Source: Nematostella vectensis
Taxonomy: Eukaryota; Cnidaria; Anthozoa; Actiniaria; Edwardsiidae
DNA length: 60,000 nt
Assembly: GCF_932526225.1 (NCBI RefSeq)
Contig: NC_064045.1
Coordinates: 6,806,998-6,866,997, forward strand
Direction: 5' to 3'
Shown: positions 12,832-24,800 of the stretch, in pieces
How positions within the stretch are numbered: the stretch's first letter is position 1
How the letters are laid out: each line of letters begins with the position of its first letter
The notes under the pieces: generated by a model
Seen by the model: only the letters and a program-made list of their open reading frames with translations
What the model was told of the DNA's origin: nothing
The model's database searches: none
Made by a program: the position numbers and the translations under genes

Positions 12832-15800
12832 TAACAATTCCCGCGGGGGGTAAATACCAGGTTGGTGTCTGGCGAGGGATAACCCACCACCTCACAAAAG
12901 TGATGAAAATGAGTTCTAATAGTAATAGAGACAACGACGTGAATGAGAACGGAGGTGTTTTCCCGTCCGGCAGAGAAGGTGTGGGCGGACAGGCAACACT
13001 CGGTCGTCAACAAACAACTGGCCGTAGGAAGTGGAACAATGCGTTGTATAGAGTTGTGATGGAATGCTATTTTGAGAGCAAACCAGGGACTCGGGGCTAC
13101 AGGAGGAGGATGCTGAACATTCACACAGTAAGTGATTCACCGTTTCATCTTTCAAGCCACACATTCTGCATAAGGGAGATATCTGTTGTTTTTCTATTTT
13201 CCATTGCCGCACTATGTTCTTTGCTTTTAGAGGTAGCGGAGGGTTTTTGTAGAATTAACAAAGGGAGTATCATAAAGGCTTTCAAAGCAATTGAATTTAG
13301 GTCTGAGTTGGAGTTAAATTGCTTGAGCCAGAATATTAATTCTCCAATGAACTGTTTGCCCGATTTGCCTGATGGTAGATTAAAGATATTCCTACGGAAA
13401 TGAAAGACCTCATCATAGATTTTAATGATTTCTTCGCAAAAGTGTTGATAACTGATATTCCCCCACATCTTCGCCTTAATTTCGGAAGGCCGCACGTCAA
13501 TTAGCGGCAAATCTGGAGTAATTTTGCAGCTTGGTGTTTTTTGTTCCAGTAGACGTCACGGCGATTGATCGGTTGACGCATTTTCAATAGCAGATCGATT
13601 AGCTATGGTAGGTCGTGGCTCTTCAGGGAATTGCACTGAAGCGGAAGTAAAATGCATGGCATGAATGGCTGCCTCAGCTCCACTCTTCAGACCTGCGCAC
13701 ACTTGTAGTGCGCCGCTGGCTTCGGTGATATCCTGCTCAGTCACCTGATGTCTCCTGATGATCTCTCCGACTCCGATTGGTCGCACCTCGCCATTGCCCT
13801 TGTCGAGTGCAATTAATCGATTTGCCAAAATAGGTTCGATTGTAGCAGGGTCGACGAGCTCTGTACAAAGCTTTTTAGCAAGCGTGGCTATGGCATCGCA
13901 CAGACTTGTACTGGACTTTTTAAAGGACTTGCCCGCGAGCATTCTTCTAAATCCGTTAGCATCTGGGAGCGCCAGAACCTTTTGTATTGAGTGCCGCTTA
14001 TTTCACCATAGCACGCTTGCTAAGAATGGAGACATTTATCTGGTGATAGAGAACGTGGGGGATATTTTCAGTTGGACCAAAGACCAGAGATCCTAGCTGG
14101 GCTTCCTGTGCACTCGGGTGTTTATCTTGAAGTTGATTCATCACATCATCAGTAAGTGGGAGGATGCCCCCAGAGTCCTGTTCCCGTCAAACCAGGATCC
14201 CAGATTTCTAACAGGCGTGGATTTCATTATCACATCATCACCTACGCTTATCCCAGCGATGTTAACCTTTAGCAGTTGCTGTCGAGTCCCGATAATCATC
14301 TTCTATGAACTTGATACAAAGATGGTCTCTCCTGTCTTTCAGGGACAAAAGACCAGAGCGAGCTAATCAGTGTAAGTGTAACTGAGCTCAGGGTATAATG
14401 ATTTTTAGCGAGCGCCTCTGTATTCTCTCTATTGAATCAGAGAGAGATGCAGGCGCTTCGCGTATGCAGCTGCGCCATACTCAATAACAGAGCGAATTGA
14501 GGAGCCGAAAACGACCACTAGATCTTCTTGGCATACGCCACGATGAGAACAATCAGTTTGCTAGTGTATATGACCCCACCTCCACCGACGCTTTGCGTAC
14601 AAGGTGTGAGACATTGCGAGTTGTGAGATATAAGCGTAGACATGTGTGTAGCGTGTAAAAGTTACCTTTCTTCTTACAGAAGAGAAGGACAGCGTTCTTG
14701 ACTTCTGCCAGCAGCAGACCCGCCATGTGAGAGACCTGTCCTGAGGCTAGGGACAACACAGGCCCTTCCACACCGGCCTACAAAGATAAAGGATAATGTC
14801 ATTTATGGCATACAGTAATGGGAATGAGTGACAACACGGTCCCTTCCACACCAGCCTACAAAGATAAAGGATAATGTCATTTATGGCATACAGTAATGGG
14901 AATGAGTGACAACACGGTCCCTTCCACACCAGCCTACAAAGATAAAGGATAATGTTATTTGTCATCTGTCCGACCACCTGTCTTTCTGTCTGACCGCCAC
15001 TCACATGGCACTCACCTTGATAGCACATGACTTCTGATCTCTCCCTTGCCACAGTCGAGGGATGTGGAAACATGTCCACAAAAAGTCCAACGCTGCACCT
15101 GGACTCAGGCTTCAAAAAAAAAAAGCTTAAGTGAGTTTTATTAGCTCGCAATTCTGAGGGTAAAGGGGGCTGTCATATTCATGCATATTCATATTCATCG
15201 CCCGTGGCTATTTATCAAAGTCATTTTATAATAAACCCTTTATAATACTGGATTGAGTTCTCTTATGTGGGAGAACTACAAAATAACCATCGATATGCAT
15301 AGTTTTACCCTTGGATTATTAAATTAAATCTTAAAATAATAATTCGTAATAATTCATGAAATAATATATCATAATAATAATATATAATAATAATTATATA
15401 ATAATCATGAATAATTCATTCATAATAATTGATTTTTTGTTTACTGACTAAACATTTGATAGAATGACAACACGGGCGCTGGTAGTGTTTTTTTCCAGTA
15501 GACTACAGGGTGTCCCAAAAGTTCGTTCCACTTCTTTACAGGTTTGTATTTTTAAGCAATTACACCTGATTAACGAATAAAATCAAAAGAATGTTCTTCA
15601 TGTTACTAACTAAAACTTTTTAATTTCAAAATTTTTTTTATTTGTTTGTCCTTTTTCCGCCAAACGCTTCCACGACACTTCCAGACTTTTCAGATAAGTG
15701 CTCAAAATACCTCTTTTAACTTCCAGACACTTAAAATGACAGATGTATGTATGAGGGTCATAAGACTGAAGACAAGCATGGAAAAATTAAAGCCGTCTAC

Positions 15801-18800
15801 ACTATGCAAATTTGCATAGGATATATCTAACTTTGCAGGGGATATATCTAACTTTAGAAGGCGTATTCTTAGCCGAGCGATTATCCTTTTTTTGTAAATT
15901 TTGCTAACAAATAAAGCTTCGTTCATGAGATAGCATTTGAAGCAGAGGAATGAACTTTTGGGGCACCCTGTTGTTTTTCTAGCTTCGCTTTTTTGTCGCC
16001 ATAGGACATGAAAATTTCCACGTAAACATGCAGGAATTCGTGTTAACTGCGATTTTGCAGGACGCCATTTTGAAATAGGCCCTGGCCCTAGCGTTTTTAA
16101 AACATCACAGGTTTCCCGCGCGCTCGCCCTAGGCTCTTTAACCCTTTCACTCCTGGGTACTTTTGAGCAACATTGTAAGAAAAACAGACTGAAAACAGAA
16201 ACCTCTCCCCCCCCCCCCCCTATTTCAAGTCCAATATTACCAGTTAAGCTAAGCTACCGCTGACCCAAGACGGTATGCCTTGAAGTTCCCAACAATGCAC
16301 TGCGGTGCCTTTTCTTTCTAGCGACGGCACTGCTACAGCCTGTTGCTTACAATTTCCTTAAAAATTACAGCTTTATCACATCTGGAGAGTGCCTTAGGAC
16401 ATCATGAAGTCTTTTTGGGCATAATTATTGCTGTGCTTATGGATGTTTGCACGCTGAGGTTGATTCAATGGGATAATTCCTCGTCTGGGCTTCACCAAGT
16501 GAGAAAGGAATTTTCTGGTGAATGGCCTCATACTCTCCAATGTGGGCCATCTTTGCTACCCAACCTTATTCAAAAATTGTTTGCAGGCTTATTCTGGGTT
16601 CCTTGGACCTGGAAATGGTTTGTTTGGCTTCGGGGCAAAGAGACTTATAAAAAAAACTGTTATGATTGTGGGGGAGGAGATTGCCCGCCTGTCTGTCAAG
16701 GTGTTTCCAAAACTCCCATGATGCAGTGCAGGCATGCAAAATAGGCTAAACATGGTGACTCGCTTCTAATGGAGGTTCTAGCATTGATTATTGTGACTGA
16801 TTGCTGTAAAATGGGACCTGACGGAGCGCAATAAAGGTATCTATTTGTGACTTGATCTGTGTTTGCTTGTCTCTATTTGTAGTTCGGAATTTTGTGTCTT
16901 TTTTGATAAGAAATGTTTCTAAGTTTAAACATTTGTTTACGAATTGGTCAGAAATCAAGGTTAATATTTTGACAAAAAATTCAATTCTATTACATTGCTT
17001 AGATGCGCTTTTGAAGGTCGTCTATGCCTTGGAGGAATCTATGCGTATCCGGGTCTGGTGATGTTTAGTTTGCATTTTTGACGTTTTGGAGTTGGGCCTA
17101 CATTTTACAGGCGTCTCAGGGCGTTATGGCAATGAAAGACTTAAAACCATTTAGAAAAACGATTGATATGTAGAAGTGCTTACTTGGTGTTGTTCATGTC
17201 CTGCGCGAGGATCCAGTCCAAGCTGTCCTGTAGCGTGTCGTAACGTGACTGATGGGTCATAGAAGCGAGCAGGTATGCGCCTGCAGACCGCTCTGTCCCA
17301 CTGGTCAGCGAGCCACCTTCACTTCCGCATGGTCGGTCGCTATGGTAACAAAAACACAGAATATTCGATCCCAGTGAAATGCTAACAATTGCGTTGTCTT
17401 CGAGGTTTAAGATCTAACGGTACTAGAAAAAGAAATTAAAATCATACTTAAAATGTAAAGTCCGTAACGTGTGCATAACGTGATGGTTCGAGTGGCATGA
17501 CGGAGAAACCTGGAAAATGCGCAATTAGAGATAAAGAAAGAAAACACAATTTCTTACAATGGCCATTGTTTCCTTGTATATCGAACTGATTTTCAAAACA
17601 CAAATAACGTGAGGCCGAAATGCACATACCCAGATTTTGGCTTTTTAAGAAATTTTTTCCTTGATCATCCTTGTGCTATGTATGGGCTCAGAGAAGAAAA
17701 GCTCAAATTTCAATCACACTTAACAAAAAGTCTAATCAATTAAAAAAGTCGCGTTTGATATTTTGTTTGCTATTACTCACTAAGTAATTAGAGAAATTTT
17801 TCGCCTTATTAGATGTGAAATGGGCTTATTTGAAGCGTCATGTCATGATTTTCCGTCATGTGGGTCGGAGTGTTTATATTGAGTTTAGGTGACGCAGTTT
17901 GCAAACCGCTTGCTCTGTGGTGCTTCGTGTCTCTCACTACCTGTTCCTAGGTTCGATCCCCGGGGTTCAGTTAGTGGGTTCTCTCCCTCGCTTTGAAGGT
18001 TCCCCTGGCTCTCCCCAGTCTCCCCCCTGGCTGGCTCTCCCTAGTCTACCCCCTGGCTGGCTCTCCCTAGTCTCCCCACTGGCTGCTTTTCCAATCTCCC
18101 CCCTGGCTAGCTCTCCCCAGTCTCCCCCCTGGCTTGCTTTTCCAAGTCTCCCCCTGGCTGGCTCTCCCCAGTCTCCCCCTGGCTGGCTCTCCCCAGTCAC
18201 CCCCTGGCTGGCTCTCCCCAGTCTCCCCCTGGCTGGCTCTCCCCAGTCTCCCCCCTGGCTGGCTCTCCCCAGTCACCCCCTGGCTGGCTCTCCCCAGTTT
18301 CCCCCCTGGATTGATTTTCCCAGTCTCCCCCCTGGCTGGCTCTTCCCAGTCTCCCCTCTGGCTGGCTATTCCCAGTCTCCCCCCTGGCTGGCTCTCCCCA
18401 ATCTCTCCCTGACTCGCTGTCCCAGCTCAGAATACTCAATTCATCCGCTTTATTTCAATGGCCACGATCGTATCGATAAAAAGCTCTCAGCATCTTCTTT
18501 TAAAGAGTTTCTGGTAAAATCTTTGCATACAATAAAAAAGCTCTTTACCTAAACAGTAGCTGTCTTTGCGCCAGAGGGCTGTTACCAACAAACTCCGGAT
18601 CGACCATCTCAAACCAATCCACAAACAAGCCGCTGGACAGGTTTGCGTGGGCGCCGTCTGAAAGCGGCGCGGTTGATAGTAATGACGTCAACAGATCAGC
18701 GCATGCCTTGGTTGTTAGAGATCGCTTGGGTGACCAAGGTTTGTCTGCGGGCTCGCCGGGCTCATGTGGGAGAAGGTAAGCCTTGAGTAACGCTTTGGTG

Positions 18801-21800
18801 AATTCCTCCAGTAGATGAGAACCACGCATGCGCAGGTTCGACACAGCTTCAGGATAAAAAAAAAATGGAACATTAACCCATTGACTCCTGGCTTTTTTTG
18901 AGATTTACAAAAAACAGACTGAAAACAGATACCTCCCCCCCTATTCTGAGTTTTATACAGCCCGTCAAAGTCAAACACAGCTGCACCTAGTCAGCGGTAT
19001 CCAAGCCTTCCAACAGTGCTTTGTGGTCCCACTTTTAATCCCTCGTCGTTGTGCTGAAGCCAGCACAAGTTGATGGTTGCTTGTATTTTTCATCAAAAAT
19101 ACAGCTATGAGCATATTAGGAGAGTGTCTCAGGACATCATGAAGTCTTTTGGGGCATAATTGAGTGCTTTGCTTATTTATATTTGCAAGCAAAGGTGGAT
19201 TCATGATGATTTTTTCTTGTTTGGCTTTGCCCGGATGAGAAAATAATTTTCTAATGAATCACCCCAGCTCTCCTAAATGCTGTCTTTTCTGAAACCAAAT
19301 TGATTCCAAAATTGTTTACACTGCTATTCTGGGTCTGTATGACCTGGAATTGATTCGTTTGGCTTCGGGGTGAAAAGACTTATAAAAAACCATCTGACTT
19401 TGGGGAGAGGAGTGTTGACTGGCCCTCCCCTCGTGAATTTTCCCCTGGATCTCCCAGAATGCTTTGCAATACGTAAAGATATTTTCGTGGTTGTACAATC
19501 CTTCAAGGAATGGACATTGTGTTTTGAGGCCAAGGAAATGTACCTGGAGGATCAGAATAAAGGTATCTATTTGTGTCTTGAGCTGTGTTTGCTGATCTCT
19601 TTCCCTTGTGTGGTATTTTGAGCGTTTTATTGAGAGGGGTGATTCTGCTTTTCTCTCCTTGTTCGATTTGAGATTTGTCAAAGAACCTGTGCTATTATTT
19701 GGCTTAAGAGTAGATGCCAACACCTTGGTTGGATGCATATCTGCAAGACCATTTACCCCTTAGACTGATGCCTGAGTATCTTTATCTTGTTGTGTTTATT
19801 TTGAATTTATGAATTTTTTGGGTTGTGGGTACTTCCCAAAGCCGGTACAGGCCGGTTGAGGAGTCAATGTATTTACAATGGTCCGAAATTGAGCCCAAGT
19901 TGAGAAGAGAGATCAAATCTCAAATCTCCATTTTCTGTTCGAGAAAAGTTGTTCCGAGATAAACGATGTGTACAACAGCGTCGAGGATCATAAAAAAAAT
20001 TCAATCATATAAGTCATATATGTATTTCACAATTATTCCTCAGGGCACCAAGTCAATAGTGAGGTCAAAGGCCGAACGCGCTATTAGCTCACAGACTGTA
20101 AGACCAGCAACTTTAATCATCATAGACGTTTTTTGGAGACGAATGAGATTAAAACAAAGCCTGTACCCACGAGCTATCGCACAACGCATTACGTCTGTTC
20201 CCAAATACAGGGTTAACATGCGCCACGTGTGAGTCACGTGAACTCACCTTGCAACACCATATCTCTGTCAAGATCAGAGGCTCTGATTGGCTGTTGCTTG
20301 GAGACAAGTAGAAACTCTCTGACTCGCTCCTCGTTTACTTCCGGTCCAGCTGCGATACTTTGCAGGATGACTTGAGCTGCAAATAGAGTTTCAAACTTAT
20401 AGAATACTACTTCTGTAGCAAGATATCCGAAATTATGGGGTAGTCCACACTAACACGGATTCAAAGGTATCCGGATTCGTTTCGCCGAAAACGCATCACT
20501 TGATTCGCGTCCACACTATCGTTTTCGCATCGTGTTCGCCTGGATCCAGCCGTCCAAACTAACACGGATTCAAACGTTTGGAAACGCTGAAAGGTACAGG
20601 GTGACGTCATTTTTATGATATACGCATGTTCAAAGCAGCGCGCGCCTGCGATATGACGCCATCGTTTTTATTTTGATACGGATTCGACCGTCCAAAGTAT
20701 ACGGATTCATTTTGATACACTTTCGACTGCGTTTTCAAAAGTATCCGGATTCGCTGGATCCAGCGCGCGTGTTAGTTTGGACAGAAGGCCTAAACGTGGT
20801 ACAAAGTATACGGATTCAAACGAATCCGTGTTAGTGTGGACGGCCCCTAAATGGAGCAAATGCATTCTTGTATTTGAAAGCCTGTAATCAATCAGTTGGA
20901 ATGCATCGTTATTCATACGTTGCGCGGGGGATTGGGTCGAGTAGGTGAGCGAACAGCATGCTGGACGATTTTAGAGGACGCAACTCTACATGTCGTCGAA
21001 CGATGCCAATTTTGATGTTGTTAATCTAAGTAACGAGGATATTCCAGGATCAGAATTGCAAAAACATTTTTTTAGCTTTCATTTAATATTACATCAACAT
21101 GTTTACGACTTCATGTTTAATTGGGCGTCGAATTGCGTCCCCCAGCAAGCTGTTCGCTTATCACATCGACCTATCCCCCCCCCCGCGCGCAACGTAAGAA
21201 TGGCGAAAAGTAAAACAAGAGTTCACAAGAGACTCATTCACATTCCTTTCTGATCACATAACTTGAACTGGTTTGTGTTAACAGCAAGACACTGTATGCT
21301 CTGGAACTACAGCTGCCGAATTTAAATGCACTGTGAGTCATGCTATTTTCTAAGTACCCGTGTTTAACTCGAAGGGCCATGCACTGTGAGTCATAGTATT
21401 TTCTAAGTACCCGTGTTTAACTCGAAGGGCCATGCACTGTGAGTCATAGTATTTTCTAAGTACCCGTGTTTAACTCGAAGGGCCATGCACTGTGAGTCAT
21501 GCTATTTTCTAAGTACCCGTGTTTAACTCGAAGGGCCATGCACTGTGAGTCATGCTATTTTCTAAGTACCCGTGTTTAACTCGAAGGGCCATGCACTGTG
21601 AGTCATGCTATTTTCTAAGTACCCGTGTTTAACTCGAAGGGCCACGCACTGTGAGTCATGCTATTTTCTAAGTACCCGTGTTTAACTCGAAGGGCCATGC
21701 ACTGTGAGTCATGCTATTTTCTAAGTACCCGTGTTTAACTCGAAGGGACATTAAGGAATAACATGACTTGACGCTTTAAATAAGCCCATTTCACGTCAAA

Positions 21801-24800
21801 TAAGGCGGAAAATTTCCCTGAATTCTTAGAAACTTATAGCAAACAAAATATCAAGTGCGACTATTCTTTAAATTGATGCGACTTTTTGTAAAGTGTCATT
21901 AAAATTTGAGCTTTTCGTCCCTGAACTGATACACAGGGCAATGATGATCAAGGAAAAATTATATTAAAAAGCCAAAATCAGGTTATGTGCACTTCAGCCT
22001 CACGTTATTTTTGTTTTAAAAATCAGTCCGTAATACAAGGAACCTATAGCCACGGAAGAAATTGTGTCTTCTCTCTCTATCTGGAATTACACGTTTTCCA
22101 GGTTTTTCCGTCATGTCACTCGAAGGTGAATTGTACTGTTATAGAAAGACTTGCTCACGCCATTACTCACGTGACTCTGCCGTATAGCGATCCAGCATCC
22201 CTAGTTGTTTGCTATAGCTTTGCAGCGCAGTAAGCAACGGACCACCTGAGGTACGACACCAAGGCATTCGTCAGTCATTCGTCAGTCATCAAACAAGATA
22301 AGGGTATGCAAGGGGGGGGGGGGGGGGTCAGACGTTAGACACATCCCGTCAAACGCATCAATGATAAGGGTATACAATATCAAGGGAGGGGGATCAGAAG
22401 TCAGACACATCATCGATAATGTTATAGCATAATGCATTTCAATTTTGGCACCAACCTCTAGAAGAATGGGACAAAAGTCTTCGCACAAGTTCAATAAACA
22501 ATGGGCAGTCTTTTCCTTGTTTCTTCAAGGCTGTCTATAAAACGAAAAAAGAGCAAGAAAAAGGTTATAAAAAGGAATGGTTGTATATGATTATAATGCT
22601 GGGAAAGATGAATGATAATCGCCAATGCCAATTGTAAATATAAATGGCTGTAATAAATGGTGCTAGACAAATGATGATGATGATAATAATAATGATGATG
22701 ATGATGACGACGACGATGATGATAATGATGATGATGGTAATGATGATGATGATGATGATGATGATAATAATGATGATGACGACGACGACGATGATGATGG
22801 TAATGATGATAATGATGATGATGGTAATGGTTTGTAGGGGTAATCATATATAATAATGTAAATGTAGTGATGATATCTCACTTGTCTTGTCATCAGAAGT
22901 CTGAACACTCCACAGAAGAATCCGGAGTTAGTGAACATCGCTTGTCCTGCCCCATCATCAGTGTTCAACAACTACAAACAGAGAGAAAATCAGCACAACA
23001 CAGCTGGCAACCAAGAAGCATTCCAGCCACCATTTGTCATCAGTGCTGAGAAAGCAGAAACTTTTGTGAATTGTCACGCAGACACGCCTGAAATAATGCT
23101 GTTTTTACAGCAAGCTACTGAAGAGGTTTTGAAGAGTCTCTGGGTACCAGAGACTCGCTAATTTACAATGCGCTGACTGCTGACTACGTAGTCAGTAGGG
23201 CGCATAGTAAACAAACGAAGCTCGAGACTCTGGTACATGCGGGCTACCCTAACATTCGTTTGCAATGAGACATGGCATACAAGGTGTTCAACACTTGAAA
23301 AAGCATTGGCTAAGCTTGAAAGACCTGTAAAATAAGTGTTATACCAAGAGTAAAGAGTTTCGATAGACAAAACGCTTTTACTATCGCTAATGATGACCTA
23401 GCCCGAGTATCAGACGTTCATTTTAGTTCATTTTAGAAGAGGGAAAATAAAACTACCATGATGACGGCTATCTTTTTATAACAATGAGAATCACAAAATT
23501 TACGTAGACTTTATATTTTAATTATATTCAGATCGTGCTCTCCCCCCGCCCCTATTCACCTAGCCCCCCCCCCCCTTATTCGCCCCGCCGCTACCCTCTT
23601 CCCTTTAGATAATGAATAGACCCTCAGCGAACACATCGTTGTTTACGGTAGTCTCCTTTGCAGCCCCCAGTCACACCGACCGCTGGGGGCTGCGAAGGAG
23701 ACTATGTTTACGGCGAAGGAAAAAAAGTTCTAAAGGCATCAATACATGTGACCTGACCTGTTACACAACAAGATGAAAGATGTTTACACCAAAGTGCCAA
23801 GGGCCTATGTACGTAGGCTTTAGCGAGTGTAACGCAATGTCTAGTGTTTTCACCGTGTAGCACTCAGGTTTCTTCACGTACGCTCTGATGTGTGTTGTGT
23901 CACGCAACGAATGTATGGTTGTTTACAGCAAAGTGCCAAGACTCTAAGGGCGTCACGTATGTTGAGTTCGTTTTACCATGGAGGGATAACGTTACTTCAC
24001 GTACACTCTTACGTCTTTTGTCACGCAAAGGCTTCCATGAACGTGACCGTGACCAAACTGGGGTAAACACTTGAAAACACTTTGTACAACAAACGAAATC
24101 ATTAAGTTAAGATATATCGACTGGATAAAAATCAACAGAAAAAGCAAGGAACAGCAATACACTCATGCCTACAAGCTGCCTCTATATACATGATGAATAG
24201 TCTTGAGTCTAAAGCATTTAAAGAAGAAAGTTCTTTTTAGATGCTCGCAAACCTCGATTGTATTCAATCCCCCAATGCAACAACACAAAGCAGTACGTTC
24301 TAGCATAGTCAATAGACGGTTTAACTGTTTGAAAATGCGAAAAACTCTGGAAATGTCAACAAGTTTGTTGACCTCGAAGATCGTTCGCTTCACTACCTCC
24401 TCGTCTACAGGGACCAAGGCTAAATTCATTTCAAAAGGATAATACCCGAACTATAGTTATATTTTTTCTGACCTCAACATTAAACCATCTGCTAGATTGA
24501 TAATATGCCAAAACGTGAGCTTCGCTACACGCTTGATTTGATCACAAAAATAGCCTCGGGGGATTCGAGTTTTGTTATGTAACAACAGAAATAAAATCCC
24601 TTTTGGCCTCATTTAAGAAAAATAGCCTAAACTAGAAGCTTTATTCATGAAACAGCATCGGCTTCTTTATATGTTTGGTCATTAAAAACAGTATTCAAGA
24701 GTAAAATCGTAAAATTCTTAAACAACAACAATTCCAAATGAACAACTTATAAACAAAAACAATGTTGTTACATAACAGTGCAAAATGAAAACCACGAATT

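Noticed and set aside
12522-13124. Tyr/His/Cys-rich 200-codon ORF and its shadows
   Set aside because: Made of trinucleotide and hexanucleotide microsatellites.
17885-17970. tRNA gene
   Set aside because: B box present but no cloverleaf or anticodon arm could be drawn; better explained as a SINE.
17899-18552. Pro/Ser-rich 217-codon ORF on the plus strand
   Set aside because: Entirely a CT-rich minisatellite; the minus strand is equally open (Gly/Glu-rich).
22491-22971. His-rich and Ser-rich minus ORFs
   Set aside because: (ATG)n microsatellite read in other frames; the true content is two small INTS1 exons.
24169-24429. 86-codon minus ORF (and overlapping plus ORF)
   Set aside because: No motif or neighbouring exon; similar lengths occur by chance in this AT-rich intron.
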